Assembly: GCA_013373375.1 (NCBI GenBank)
Contig: JABXHY010000040.1
Location: 1-64,000 of the forward strand
Length of the DNA: 64,000 nucleotides
DNA from: Gammaproteobacteria bacterium
GTDB taxonomy: Bacteria; Pseudomonadota; Gammaproteobacteria; Enterobacterales; Kangiellaceae
Reading direction: 5' to 3'
Positions 8,223 through 17,641 of this stretch are shown here, piece after piece. Position 1 is the first letter of the stretch. The number at the start of each line of letters is the position of its first letter. Both the position numbers and the translations under genes were made by a program. The notes beneath the pieces were generated by a model. The model saw nothing but the letters and a program-made list of their open reading frames with translations. It was not told where the DNA came from and searched no databases.

Positions 8223-11104
8223 TAATCAGACTCTCCAACTTCGCTTGCATTACGGCTTAATTCATCAACACGACAAACAGAATCAAAGGCGCAATAGTCG
8301 CACGCCTTAAGTTTTTGCTCTGGAGTTACGGTAGCAACACCTAACTTTATCTCATCGGCTAACTCAAGTAATTTAGTTTCGAGATGGTCAACGAAAGTAG
8401 CCCAGTCATCAAAGTCTTTACTTTTTTCGATTGATTTAACTTTAGGAAGCTGATTTTCCGTAGCGCTAACACCTACAAACTTGGCTTCCTCATGATGTAA
8501 CTGAGCAAAGCACAGCGCTTTAATATTATGTTTATCCGATAACAAATAGAGCGGTAATTGTGGCTCTCCGAGTCGCTCATGAAACCAAAGATTTTGATTT
8601 ACTTTTCCTGTTTTATAATCGATAAGAACTCTTGAAGTTTTACCTTTCTCAAAATGCGCAGATTCATTGGAAGTAATCGATACATCATCAATATAATCCA
8701 TTCGGTCGAGCCGAGTTTTAATCGATAAACCATTCAATAGAATCGTTTGATCAAACTCAAGATGCTCTACAACAAAAGACTCTCGCTTTTTCTCTTGTTG
8801 TAACAATTGATATATCAACTCAAAGTATCGATTTTTTTCAAGTTCAGCCAATAATGAATATTGGTTTATATTCGAGTCGAGACTATCATTTAACGCAGAT
8901 TTGATTATAGCAACAAGCTCTTGCTCTGGCGTCCCAATTAATTGTGAATGGGACTTTAGCTTGAGCCAAAGTTTTTGCATGACCTTATGAACAAAAACAC
9001 CTCGATCTCTTGGATCAATTCCCTTTGTTGGTGATTCTTGTTCAAGCAAATTGACTCTATGTGCTAAGTAGCCTTGCATGGGGCATTTTGATTGTGCTGT
9101 TAAAAATTGATTTCCAGATTTTAAAATAGTCTCGTTATAGCTCAAGCCGGTTTCATCATTGAAAGCTTCAAAATCCAGTTGTTCAACTTTAAATCTTTGC
9201 GCTAAAGGACTTAATTCCATCCAATTAATCGCCGCATAAGGTTTATTTAAAGTCGGTAATGTCAATGTTTGTTCATCGGTACTAAACGAATTCAATAAGG
9301 GTGACGGACTTAAGTGACGGTCACCGTCATACTTAAAATAACTTAACCTAATGTCATGGCTGATTCCTCGCAATTGCTTGAGCAGTTGCTTTGCATAATT
9401 CAATTCTCTTTCTGGACTTGAGCCAGGTATATCAAACTCTTGAGCGATGGTCATTGGGATAAATGGATTCATCTGTGGTGGCTCTGGTAAAACTTCATTG
9501 GAAAGACCACTAAACCAGACAGCGTCAAACTCTAGTCCAATGGCTTCATATAAGCCCATTACTGCGATAGGCTCACCCAAACTTTTCGCCTGAAAGACTT
9601 CTCCTTCAATCGTTTGGTTTAATAGTTTTATTACCTGTTCAATCCTGACAGTTTCGAACAAAGTGTTAAATTGCCTTAAACTATGAATAACCTGAACAAA
9701 TTGCTCGCGAAGCTGAAAATCGTAACTGCTTAATGTTTGTCCCCTAAACCACTCCCAAATCTCAAGCCATTTAATAAATACTCGGGACCATCCATCAAAT
9801 GTATCACGCTCAGGCAAAGAGTCATGTAACTCAATTATTTTGTCAAAATTCGATACTTCATCGCTGTCTAGCTTTAACTGTGTTTCGATAAATCGAATGA
9901 CCTGAATTAACGATAATTTTTTATCACCCAACTCTGGCAGGTTAAACGCCAAACGCTTCAACGCAGATTGCTGATGTGAATGCAATATTTTTTGCCATAA
10001 GCCAATAGAATCACTGACTAAAATTTCAGCCAGTTCATGACGCGATATTGGTTGTTTTAGTAATTTAATTAAGTCTAAAGCGATTCGAATGATAGGATAC
10101 TCACGTAATGAAGTACCGACAGAAATGTTGTACAGCTTTTTGCTCTGAAACGCACTGGTCAAATACTCGGGATGCAATTGAGTCATAAGTATTTGCTCAA
10201 CTTCGTAACGACGTTGTTCCAATCCAGGAATAACAATTGCAATGCGTCTCTGACTTTCCGTTAGCGCTATTTGCTCAGAGGGAAGCTCTTTTGAAGTACT
10301 GTTACCTCTTGATGAACTTTCGTTTGAATCAGTACGAGTGATTTTTTCCAACGCCCACTCCGCAGCACTTCTTATTTCGTGTTCAAAATCCTGAGCAACG
10401 AAAAATTGAACATTTGATGCTTGACTCGCATCGACTGGCTTTGCTGATAATTTTTCTAAACTCCCACTAAAGCAATCACAATAGGTCTCTAACAATGCCT
10501 GTTGAGCACTGGGTATTTGGTGAAAGCCCAGAAGTTTCAAATTGACGGCTTGAGAGTTAATCGCTAGAAACAACTCATTTAGCCCAGTTTCGTCAACTAA
10601 GGTGTTTACTTGATTTGCAATCCAGTTCGATAACTGACTCGGGTCAAGCCACCTATTTCTTGTCAGCTGCGCTTGATACTCTTCCGCCCAATGCAAAAAC
10701 AGTTCATGATCTAATGACTCAGCACTAATCGATTCAAATGGCAGTTGCCAATCTCCTAGTAACTGAAAAGCCTCTTGAACTTTCCTCGCTGTTGCCTGTA
10801 ACGAAATCAGGTACTCCGTCACTTCGGAGCGACGAATAATATTTTCCCACAAGGTCAAACTTTGTGTTTTGTTTAACAGAAGAGGTGTTTCTGAATTCTG
10901 TGCAATTAATTCATAGGTGCGTAATAGCCAAGAGCCAATCGGAAGAATGTCTGGCATTGGCCAAACATTCTCTTTACTCTCAGCATGCTGGTGATATTGT
11001 TCGGTCCAAACTCTCGCCTGTCTTTTACTCGCAGTAACAAGAGTGACTTTTCGATCAGCTAACGATCCAAAAAGCTCTGACTTGTACCAAGTTTGTTCAT
11101 TCAT
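8222..11104 (-). CDS. AddB-like PD-(D/E)XK nuclease, probable DNA repair protein
   Basis: A 960-residue partner of the AddA-like helicase. The N-terminal two thirds resemble a degenerate helicase (for example VIPGLEQRRYEVEQIL and AVMGLYEAIGLEFDAVWF). The C-terminal part carries a RecB-type nuclease with LIDYKTGK (D829, K831) and an iron-sulfur staple of the AddB kind: one cysteine (C674) before the nuclease and C935-x2-C938-x5-C944 at the end. It corresponds to the gammaproteobacterial 'probable DNA repair protein' family paired with a UvrD helicase. The first gene of a two-gene operon; its stop overlaps the helicase start. A 23-bp inverted repeat lies 37 bp upstream of its ATG. The Fe-S cluster is inferred from cysteine spacing only. 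Confidence 0.9.
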   Translation of the reverse strand: MNEQTWYKSELFGSLADRKVTLVTASKRQARVWTEQYHQHAESKENVWPMPDILPIGSWLLRTYELIAQNSETPLLLNKTQSLTLWENIIRRSEVTEYLISLQATARKVQEAFQLLGDWQLPFESISAESLDHELFLHWAEEYQAQLTRNRWLDPSQLSNWIANQVNTLVDETGLNELFLAINSQAVNLKLLGFHQIPSAQQALLETYCDCFSGSLEKLSAKPVDASQASNVQFFVAQDFEHEIRSAAEWALEKITRTDSNESSSRGNSTSKELPSEQIALTESQRRIAIVIPGLEQRRYEVEQILMTQLHPEYLTSAFQSKKLYNISVGTSLREYPIIRIALDLIKLLKQPISRHELAEILVSDSIGLWQKILHSHQQSALKRLAFNLPELGDKKLSLIQVIRFIETQLKLDSDEVSNFDKIIELHDSLPERDTFDGWSRVFIKWLEIWEWFRGQTLSSYDFQLREQFVQVIHSLRQFNTLFETVRIEQVIKLLNQTIEGEVFQAKSLGEPIAVMGLYEAIGLEFDAVWFSGLSNEVLPEPPQMNPFIPMTIAQEFDIPGSSPERELNYAKQLLKQLRGISHDIRLSYFKYDGDRHLSPSPLLNSFSTDEQTLTLPTLNKPYAAINWMELSPLAQRFKVEQLDFEAFNDETGLSYNETILKSGNQFLTAQSKCPMQGYLAHRVNLLEQESPTKGIDPRDRGVFVHKVMQKLWLKLKSHSQLIGTPEQELVAIIKSALNDSLDSNINQYSLLAELEKNRYFELIYQLLQQEKKRESFVVEHLEFDQTILLNGLSIKTRLDRMDYIDDVSITSNESAHFEKGKTSRVLIDYKTGKVNQNLWFHERLGEPQLPLYLLSDKHNIKALCFAQLHHEEAKFVGVSATENQLPKVKSIEKSKDFDDWATFVDHLETKLLELADEIKLGVATVTPEQKLKACDYCAFDSVCRVDELSRNASEVGESD

Positions 11105-11521
11105 TATTTTATATTTTTCATATAGTTAGGATTTATTTTTATCTTTTATTTGAGATAAAAGATTTAACTGTCTGTTTTTTATACCGATTAATATTTAATC
11201 AATCAATACCCATCAACAACGCTATCTTTATGATTAATCCAGTGCTAATCTGGTTAAAAATAATAATGACAACGCTGCCAAAAACGGTAAACACAGGGGT
11301 ATTCCGCACCTTCCAAACGAGAGAAATATCACTCCCCTACACCAACTTTGAAATCAAGCGCTCAATAATAACAGGGCGTTAGGCGCAGTATAAGTAAGAA
11401 TAAAAAATAGAAAGCAACAAAATAAAAAGAAGAAACCCAACGGATACAATCACCTTGGGTAGAAGTACGTGAGTCGCGGCATTCACGTGTAAGGAAAAGC
11501 CAGTCAGTCAACTTGGGTAGT
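11105..11521. other. Divergent intergenic region
   Basis: A 417-bp spacer between the AddB-like gene (leftward) and a GGDEF gene (rightward). It holds one AT-rich inverted repeat at 11141-11163 and a purine-rich tract around 11391-11440. I see no convincing small gene or strong promoter in it. Confidence 0.6.
11141..11163. promoter_or_regulatory. Inverted repeat upstream of the addB-like gene
   Basis: Nine-base arms ATCTTTTAT (11141-11149) and ATAAAAGAT (11155-11163) are separated by TTGAG. The repeat lies 37 bp before the addB-like start codon. It could be an operator or a weak AT-rich hairpin in the leader. It does not match the LexA box. Confidence 0.4.
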
Positions 11522-13006
11522 ATGCACGATAAAAGCAATTTGCGAGATCTAATCGGACGACTAGATCCATCTCTTATCGAACGCTCTAAATCGGGGAAAA
11601 AAATCAAACTTTCCGCGCTGTTCGAAGCTGTCGCAAAAGAATACCTACAGTTGAATCAAAAAGTGAGCACTGACCAGCAAGCCAACTCCCTCGATATAGC
11701 TCAGCAACTCGATCCACTAACACGTTTACCTAACCGAAACTTTTTTACGACTTATGTTCAGCAAGCGATAAAGCGAGCTCAACGATCTAAAAAGCCTTTT
11801 GCGTTGGTGTTTATCGACGTTGATCATTTTAAACAAATCAACGATAACCACGGCCACAGAATCGGCGATCAGGTATTACAGGAAATATCAGCCCGTATTC
11901 AAAGTTCCATAAGAGATACTGACTTGCTTTGCCGACTCGCTGGCGATGAATTCTGCTTACTGATAGAAGAACTAGATATCAAAAAAGATATTCTTCGAGT
12001 GGTTGAAGCGGTAAAAAACAAACTGGCAATGCCCATGCAGCTAAAAGATGAGTCACTGACCGTTACCTCCAGCTTAGGCGTGAGTCTGTATCCTGATAAT
12101 GGAAACTCTTTTGAACAATTGCTTCATTTTGCGGACTTGGCCATGTACGAAGCAAAGCGCGACGGCCGCAATAGTGTTCGACTTTTCACTGAAGAACTGT
12201 CAGAAAAAATAGAAACCGTTCGAAACCATCAATCAAAGCTAAATCAAGCGATTCGTTCAAATCATTTTAACTATTTAATTCAACCTGAACTCGAACTTCA
12301 TGGCAACAACATTTCCGCAATTCGACAACACATTCAGTTGTTAGAAGAACCCCAGTTAAGCGAACCGGAAATATTAGATCTGGCTCGTAGAAGTAGCCGA
12401 GTGACCCATGTCGGGCGAACATGGATTGCAGGAGGTTGTCAGCAGATAGCCATTTGGCAACAACATTTTACACAAATACCACGTCTAGCTTTGCCGCTTT
12501 ATCGAGAAATGCTTGCGACTGTTCAAACCGCGAACTTAATAGCCGAGCAACTTAATAAATACCGCATCGATGGCAACCAGCTGGAATTTGAGATTGATGA
12601 AAGTGAGTTATTAAAGTCTGAGGATCAGGGTTATCAATTACTGAAAGAAATTTGCATGATGGGATGCAAAATCAGCTTAATTAATTTTGAAGTTGGCCCG
12701 TCATCATTAAAGTTATTATCATCCGGTTTCATAGAAAAAATAAAAATGGGTGGGGAGCTGATTGACTCCATTGCGGAAAATGACCAGTCTCGACTATTGA
12801 TGGAAGCACTAGTTGAAGTGTGTAATAAGTTTTCAATTAATACTGTCGCTCTTAATGTGCACAATGTTAAACAGGTAAACGTATTAACGGATTTGGGTTG
12901 TGGTGGTATTCGAGGCAACTATGTAAGCGCCCCCATTTTTGCTGATGAGTTTACTCAATTGCTGGACGCATTCAACCAATCTATTCAAGATGAACAAAAA
13001 AGTTAG
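11522..13006 (+). CDS. GGDEF protein with degenerate EAL-like domain
   Basis: A 494-residue cytoplasmic protein. A short N-terminal helical part (1-65) precedes a GGDEF domain (about 70-230) with the signature AGDEF at 140-144, a variant found in active cyclases. An RxxD I-site stands five residues before it. The C-terminal half (about 235-490) has the outline of an EAL domain, but the defining motif is gone: where E-A-L is expected after YxxQPxxxL, it reads AIRQHIQ. Several other metal-binding residues are also not recognisable. It probably makes or senses cyclic di-GMP and does not degrade it. I prefer ATG 11522 to the in-frame TTG at 11513; neither has an ideal ribosome site, with AAGGAA at 11491-11496 lying far upstream. 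Confidence 0.85.
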   Translation: MHDKSNLRDLIGRLDPSLIERSKSGKKIKLSALFEAVAKEYLQLNQKVSTDQQANSLDIAQQLDPLTRLPNRNFFTTYVQQAIKRAQRSKKPFALVFIDVDHFKQINDNHGHRIGDQVLQEISARIQSSIRDTDLLCRLAGDEFCLLIEELDIKKDILRVVEAVKNKLAMPMQLKDESLTVTSSLGVSLYPDNGNSFEQLLHFADLAMYEAKRDGRNSVRLFTEELSEKIETVRNHQSKLNQAIRSNHFNYLIQPELELHGNNISAIRQHIQLLEEPQLSEPEILDLARRSSRVTHVGRTWIAGGCQQIAIWQQHFTQIPRLALPLYREMLATVQTANLIAEQLNKYRIDGNQLEFEIDESELLKSEDQGYQLLKEICMMGCKISLINFEVGPSSLKLLSSGFIEKIKMGGELIDSIAENDQSRLLMEALVEVCNKFSINTVALNVHNVKQVNVLTDLGCGGIRGNYVSAPIFADEFTQLLDAFNQSIQDEQKS

Positions 13007-13023
13007 TCTAATTTCATGCAAAT

Positions 13024-13647
13024 TTAATTAACCTTTTGCTTATTGTATCCCCACTTTTCCATCAGCTTTTGTTCAACACCTAAGTGATCGAGTACACGAG
13101 CCACCATAAATGAAATCAAATCATCAACCGACTCTGGTTGATGATAAAACCCAGGGGCAAGAGGCATAATCGTAACGCCTGCTCTAGCAAGTTGCGTCAT
13201 GTTTTCAAGATGAATTAAAGAGAAAGGTGTTTCTCGAGGCATTAAAATCAACTGCCCTCTTTCTTTAATAACCACATCTGCGGCTCGTTCCAATAAATTA
13301 TCGCTCGCTCCGGTTGCAATCGATGACAAAGTGCCAGTGCTGCATGGACACACTACCATCTGTTTTGGTGCCGCCGATCCAGATGCGACCGGTGACATCC
13401 AGTTGTGAGAGCTGCACAATACGATTTCACCTTCGCCAGGAATTTTCTCATTCAGCGTTGCCATTGCTTTCGTAAGATTATCGCTTAACGACCAACCAAG
13501 CTCGGTTGCAAATACAACTCGAGCAGCATCGGACATTAACAAATAAATCGTTTTATAATGTTGACGCAACTGAGAAATCAAAGCGACCGTATAAGGGGCA
13601 CCAGAAGCGCCAGTGACACCCAGAGTTATTGATTTTTCTTGAGACAT
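13024..13647 (-). CDS. ubiX: Flavin prenyltransferase UbiX
   Basis: The 207 residues match UbiX, which joins dimethylallyl phosphate to FMN to make prenylated FMN, the cofactor of the UbiD decarboxylase in ubiquinone synthesis. The N-terminal flavin-binding motif [10 protein letters not shown], the LMSDAARVV strand, the [20 protein letters not shown] block and the [13 protein letters not shown] block are all family hallmarks. Length is normal for UbiX. The start ATG at 13647 has AAAGG five bases upstream. It is co-directional with mpl, a neighbourhood also seen in pseudomonads. An array of five degenerate 16-bp repeats lies immediately upstream. No ubiD is in the window. Confidence 0.96.
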   Translation of the reverse strand: MSQEKSITLGVTGASGAPYTVALISQLRQHYKTIYLLMSDAARVVFATELGWSLSDNLTKAMATLNEKIPGEGEIVLCSSHNWMSPVASGSAAPKQMVVCPCSTGTLSSIATGASDNLLERAADVVIKERGQLILMPRETPFSLIHLENMTQLARAGVTIMPLAPGFYHQPESVDDLISFMVARVLDHLGVEQKLMEKWGYNKQKVN

Positions 13648-13664
13648 AACAAACCTTTTCGATG

Positions 13665-13744
13665 TCTGTACTTTTTAACACAGTACTTTTTAACACCAGT
13701 ACCTTTCAACACCAACACTTTTCAATGCCTGCACTTTTCACAAT
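13665..13744. repeat. Five tandem degenerate 16-bp units
   Basis: Five exactly phased 16-bp units begin at 13665, 13681, 13697, 13713 and 13729. Two examples are CAGTACTTTTTAACAC and CAGTACCTTTCAACAC. They drift gradually but keep an AC-TTT-(C/T)A core. The array ends 18 bp upstream of the ubiX start codon, so it occupies the ubiX leader or promoter. The core resembles arrays near 43881 and 62027. Confidence 0.85.
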
Positions 13745-13855
13745 TTAGAGCGTATAACAAACAATCATTCAAACGTGTAAGCTCGGTATAAGTTTAGTCG
13801 ATTTCGTAAACTCTACTGTAATCGAACACATGACGTCATTCTAATTAGCAGTTAA

Positions 13856-15199
13856 CTAATTTCGTTTGGCCAAAGATTGTAACAATCGATCGTATATTCC
13901 ACCAAAAGCGCCATTACTCATCAGTAATACATGTCCACCTGTTTGAGCATGTTCAAGAATAGCTTGCTCTACTTTATCGACGGTATCAGCCACTATAACA
14001 GACTCATCATCGGTCCATTTAATGTGCTCAGGGTCGTGAATAATTTTAATATCCGCCTGAGCCAAAGCAGGTACGATTTTATCTTTATGATATCCCATTC
14101 TCATAGTGTTGGAGCGGATATCAACGACCGCAATGATTGGGGACTTGCCGACACTCTTGCGCAACCCGTCTAAGGTTAATTGAATTGCCGTAGGATGATG
14201 CGCAAAATCATCATAAACCTTTACACCACCCTGCTCACCTTTAAGTTCCATTCGGCGTTTTACATTTTTAAATTGTCCTAACGCTTCAATGGCGACGTCA
14301 ATGGTAATTCCGGCATGATGAGCTGCAGCAATTGCCGCCAATGCGTTGTTCACATTATGAAGCCCCATAAGTGACCACTTAACTTTGCCGACTAATTGTG
14401 TTTGATGATAGACGTTAAATTGTGAACCATCGGGTTCTACTAACTCAAATTGCCAATCACCATTACTTCCAAAGCTTTGTTGAGGAGTCCAACATCCGCG
14501 CTGTAAAACTCTATCAAGTGCAGGAGAGTCTGTTGGATGCACAATCAGTCCATTACCGGGTACGGTTCTCACTAAGTGATGAAATTGAGTTTCAATGGCA
14601 CTCAAATCATCAAATATATCAGCGTGATCAAACTCGAGGTTATTCAATATTGTTGTACGAGAACGATAATGAACAAACTTCGAACGTTTATCAAAGAATG
14701 CCGTGTCGTATTCGTCAGCTTCAACAACAAAAAATATTGAATCGGTCAGACGTGCTGATACACCAAAATTTTCTGGCACACCACCGATAAGAAAACCTGG
14801 ATTGCAATCAGCATACTCAAGAATCCACGCCACCATTGACGATGTCGTGGTTTTTCCATGAGTTCCAGCAACAGAAATAACCCACTTGTCGTGCAAAATA
14901 TTATCAGCCAACCACTGTGGACCTGAGCGATAAGTAATCCCGCGCTCAAGCATATATTCCACTTCGGGGTTTCCGCGAGACATAGCGTTGCCAACCACAA
15001 CACATTCTGGTTGAGGCTCTAGATTGTCCGCAGAAAAACCTTCCATTAATTGGATACCAGCCTGTTCTAGCTGAGTGCTCATCGGTGGATAACAGTTCTT
15101 ATCGGAGCCAGTAACTCGAAATCCTTTTTGTAATGCTAACTGAGCAATACCGCCCATAAAGGTTCCGCAAATAGCCGAGATGTGTATGTGATTGGCCAA
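13856..15199 (-). CDS. mpl: UDP-N-acetylmuramate:L-Ala-D-Glu-mDAP ligase (Mpl)
   Basis: A murein-recycling ligase that attaches recovered tripeptide to UDP-MurNAc in the cytoplasm. Hallmarks are the N-terminal ICGTFMGGIAQLA, SDKNCYPPMS, the ATP-binding AGTHGKTTTSSM, the EADEYDTAFFDKRSKFVHY block and YDDFAHHPTAI. The frame can start at TTG 15211, but the TTG at 15199 has GGAG exactly six bases before it and gives an N-terminus (ANHIHISAICG) that aligns with other Mpl proteins. I chose 15199, giving 447 residues. No ATG start is available. It precedes ubiX in the same direction with a 208-bp gap. Confidence 0.95.
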   Translation of the reverse strand: MANHIHISAICGTFMGGIAQLALQKGFRVTGSDKNCYPPMSTQLEQAGIQLMEGFSADNLEPQPECVVVGNAMSRGNPEVEYMLERGITYRSGPQWLADNILHDKWVISVAGTHGKTTTSSMVAWILEYADCNPGFLIGGVPENFGVSARLTDSIFFVVEADEYDTAFFDKRSKFVHYRSRTTILNNLEFDHADIFDDLSAIETQFHHLVRTVPGNGLIVHPTDSPALDRVLQRGCWTPQQSFGSNGDWQFELVEPDGSQFNVYHQTQLVGKVKWSLMGLHNVNNALAAIAAAHHAGITIDVAIEALGQFKNVKRRMELKGEQGGVKVYDDFAHHPTAIQLTLDGLRKSVGKSPIIAVVDIRSNTMRMGYHKDKIVPALAQADIKIIHDPEHIKWTDDESVIVADTVDKVEQAILEHAQTGGHVLLMSNGAFGGIYDRLLQSLAKRN

Positions 15200-15386
15200 A
15201 TTTATCTCCAAAACGCTGTTAACAGCTTGTTTTACTCGTGCGTTATTATCAACTTATTCAGACTATTTTACATCGAAAACAGCTTTCAATTGCGAACACT
15301 ACTTAAAATTGAAAAACTAAAGTAACCTAACAATTCAACTTTAACCGCCCGATCAATTGCTCATTTAACCATAGGGTCACATATCT

Positions 15387-15411
15387 TTCAGTCCCAATAT
15401 TTCAGTCCCAA
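15387..15411. repeat. 14-bp-period duplication (TTCAGTCCCAA)
   Basis: TTCAGTCCCAA occurs at 15387-15397 and 15401-15411. It lies in the leader side of mpl and is another member of the TTCA-containing short repeats of this window. Confidence 0.75.
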
Positions 15412-15559
15412 CCTTTTACTCGAAGCCTATTAGTCGTAAGTATTAAGGACGCGGCGGTTATCAGAACAACTCAACAATAATGTGACTCGTCACTGCATCA
15501 AGAATCCCACTTTTACTCGTATCCGACTTCTGTATCATGTAAGAAGTTCGATCGGATAT

Positions 15560-15587
15560 TTAAGACAGCAACGCAATACTCTATAAT
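15560..15587 (+). promoter_or_regulatory. Putative sigma-70 promoter for the phosphofructokinase gene
   Basis: TTAAGA at 15560-15565 and a consensus TATAAT at 15582-15587 are spaced by 16 bp. They lie about 90 bp upstream of the chosen ATG. The -10 is perfect and the -35 is moderate. Confidence 0.4.
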
Positions 15588-15676
15588 GACTGCTTAGAAA
15601 ACAACTCATAATTTCAAACGTGCACTTGGCTTAACTCACAGTTATTGACAGCCGAGTGCTCACAATGGAGACTCTA

Positions 15677-16951
15677 ATGGCGCGAACTCAAAAATACAAT
15701 GCCTTTTACGCTCAGTCGGGTGGAGTAACGGCGGTAATAAATGCTTCTGCTTGCGGTGTTATCGAAGCAGCAAGAGAAAATAAAGACAAAATTGGTAAAG
15801 TTTACGCTGGACGCAATGGCATTATTGGGGCTCTCACCGAAGAACTCATTGACACGAGTAAAGAGTCAAAAAAAGATATCGCGGCTCTTAAATATACCCC
15901 GTCGGGTGCTTTCGGTTCTTGCCGATATAAGTTAAAAAGCCTGGAACAAAATCGTGCCGAGTACGAACGATTAATTGAAGTATTTAAAGCGCACAATATT
16001 CGCTATTTTTTCTACAACGGCGGTGGAGATTCAGCCGACACTTGTTTAAAAGTGTCTCAATTATCCGAGCAACTTGGCTATCCAATACAAGCCATTCACA
16101 TTCCTAAAACGGTTGATAATGACTTGCCTTTCACCGATAACTGCCCTGGATTTGGCTCGGTCGCAAAATACATTGCAGTATCAATACGAGAAGCCGGCTT
16201 TGATGTTGCTTCTATGGCAAAAACCTCAACCAAAGTTTTTGTTATGGAAGTGATGGGACGCCATGCGGGTTGGATTGCTGCTGCTGGTGGACTTGCAACA
16301 GAAAACGAAGGCGATGCACCGCATATCATTTTATTCCCGGAAATTGCTTTCAATCGAGAAAATTTTTTAAAGCGAGTGGATCGTTGCGTTAAGAAATACG
16401 GTTATTGTGCCATTGTAGTTTCCGAAGGTGCGCAAGATAAAGACGGCAATTTCCTCGCTGATGCAGGCACAACAGATGCCTTTGGTCACAAACAACTGGG
16501 CGGCGTTGCTCCAGTGGTCGCACAGATGATCAAAGACGAACTCGGTTACAAATACCATTGGGCGGTCGCCGACTACTTGCAAAGAGCCGCACGACACATT
16601 GCCTCAGAGACCGATGTTGAGCAAGCTTATGCCGTTGGTCGAGCTGCAGTCGAGTACGCAGTAAAAGGTAAAAACTCGGTAATGGTGACTATTGACCGTA
16701 AGCCTTCTAAACGCTACGGCTGGAAAGTTGGTGAAGCACCATTAGATAAAGTTGCGAATGTGGAAAAAATGATGCCACGAAACTTTATCAGTAAAGATGG
16801 CTTTCATATTACCGAGGCATGCCGTGATTATTTATCACCACTGATAAAGGGCGAGTCTTACCCACCATACAAAAATGGCCTGCCTCAATACGTTACATTG
16901 AAGAATAATCTCGTCGCAAAGAAACTGAAAAAATCGTTTACCGTTTCTTAA
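15677..16951 (+). CDS. Pyrophosphate-type 6-phosphofructokinase
   Basis: A 424-residue phosphofructokinase that interconverts fructose 6-phosphate and fructose 1,6-bisphosphate. The PKTVDNDL motif, with lysine where ATP-dependent enzymes have glycine (PGTIDND), and the GGGDSADT motif in place of GGDGS indicate the pyrophosphate-dependent, reversible type. GFGSVAKY and GRHAGWIAAA are further family blocks. The frame is open from GTG 15656, but the ATG at 15677 has GGAG six bases upstream and yields the usual N-terminus. A strong intrinsic terminator follows at 17021-17049. Phosphoryl donor is inferred from motifs. No proton-pumping pyrophosphatase gene is nearby. Confidence 0.92.
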   Translation: MARTQKYNAFYAQSGGVTAVINASACGVIEAARENKDKIGKVYAGRNGIIGALTEELIDTSKESKKDIAALKYTPSGAFGSCRYKLKSLEQNRAEYERLIEVFKAHNIRYFFYNGGGDSADTCLKVSQLSEQLGYPIQAIHIPKTVDNDLPFTDNCPGFGSVAKYIAVSIREAGFDVASMAKTSTKVFVMEVMGRHAGWIAAAGGLATENEGDAPHIILFPEIAFNRENFLKRVDRCVKKYGYCAIVVSEGAQDKDGNFLADAGTTDAFGHKQLGGVAPVVAQMIKDELGYKYHWAVADYLQRAARHIASETDVEQAYAVGRAAVEYAVKGKNSVMVTIDRKPSKRYGWKVGEAPLDKVANVEKMMPRNFISKDGFHITEACRDYLSPLIKGESYPPYKNGLPQYVTLKNNLVAKKLKKSFTVS

Positions 16952-17020
16952 CGATAGTAAGATAATTTTAGTGCTTTTATGAGTCACCCAATTAAGCTTC
17001 TAAAATAAATCTTTCAAACT

Positions 17021-17049
17021 AAAAAGCACGCTTATGGCGTGCTTTTTTA
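17021..17049 (+). terminator. Intrinsic terminator after the phosphofructokinase gene
   Basis: An 11-bp perfect stem, AAAAAGCACGC / GCGTGCTTTTT, with loop TTATG and a run of T on the 3' side. It lies 70 bp after the stop codon. Confidence 0.93.
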
Positions 17050-17136
17050 TTGCTCTCAATAGTGTGCTCTTTTACTTCGACATCCACTTCTGCGATCAAT
17101 CGGCTACACTTATTGACGTGTAAGGAGGAATATTCC

Positions 17137-17562
17137 ATGAGTCAGTTTCGCAAACTAACCGCATACTATTACACAGCCATTGCCAGTGTGATTATTGCTG
17201 TGGCCACATTTACTTATAATACCTGGCGACTGGAAGTGACCGAGAGCAATAACAATATTCGTACTGCCAGCTTTCGTATTTTGACTGAACTGGCAGAGCT
17301 CGAGCAACATATCTACATCGCACATTACGATCAAAACCCTAATGAAGGAAGCCCAAGAGTTGGCTGGGTGAAGGTCGGACTTATCCATGACCTAAGTTCA
17401 TTGGTCAACAAAGATGTGTATAACAAAACGCTAGAACTTAAAAATTATTGGGCTGCACATTGGCAGAAAGTTTCTGACGACCGAGGCAGTGTTGATAATA
17501 TGGTTACCCATATTGATCGCGTGAGAGCAACGGTGACAGCAACCTTACAGTCACTCGACTAA
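17137..17562 (+). CDS. Membrane-anchored hypothetical protein
   Basis: I do not recognise a named family. The 141 residues begin with a single transmembrane helix (about 8-30, YYYTAIASVIIAVATFTYNT). A largely helical extracytoplasmic domain of about 110 residues follows, including FRILTELAELEQHIYIAHYD and LELKNYWAAHW. The frame is open from 17050, but an excellent ribosome site, TAAGGAGGAA, lies seven bases before the ATG at 17137. It stands alone between the phosphofructokinase terminator and the convergent fnr gene. It could be a small sensor-like or scaffold protein; no function can be stated. Confidence 0.8.
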   Translation: MSQFRKLTAYYYTAIASVIIAVATFTYNTWRLEVTESNNNIRTASFRILTELAELEQHIYIAHYDQNPNEGSPRVGWVKVGLIHDLSSLVNKDVYNKTLELKNYWAAHWQKVSDDRGSVDNMVTHIDRVRATVTATLQSLD

Positions 17563-17641
17563 GTTCACACAATAAAGTGTAGAGGTTACCGACAATTCGA
17601 ATTCTTATAAACTCTTAAAAAGGTTTAAACAATGTCGTCCG

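Larger units (their letters stand above)
15200..15655. other. Divergent mpl/pfk intergenic region
   Basis: A spacer of about 450 bp between mpl (leftward) and the phosphofructokinase gene (rightward). It contains a 14-bp-period duplication at 15387-15411 and a plausible promoter for the phosphofructokinase at 15560-15587. No gene is apparent. Confidence 0.6.

Noticed and set aside
11362-11607. 81-codon minus-strand frame at the start of the GGDEF gene
   Set aside because: Overlaps the GGDEF N-terminus and has composition of antisense sequence; no family features.
13665-13744. CRISPR array
   Set aside because: Units are contiguous 16-mers without spacers and no cas genes are present.
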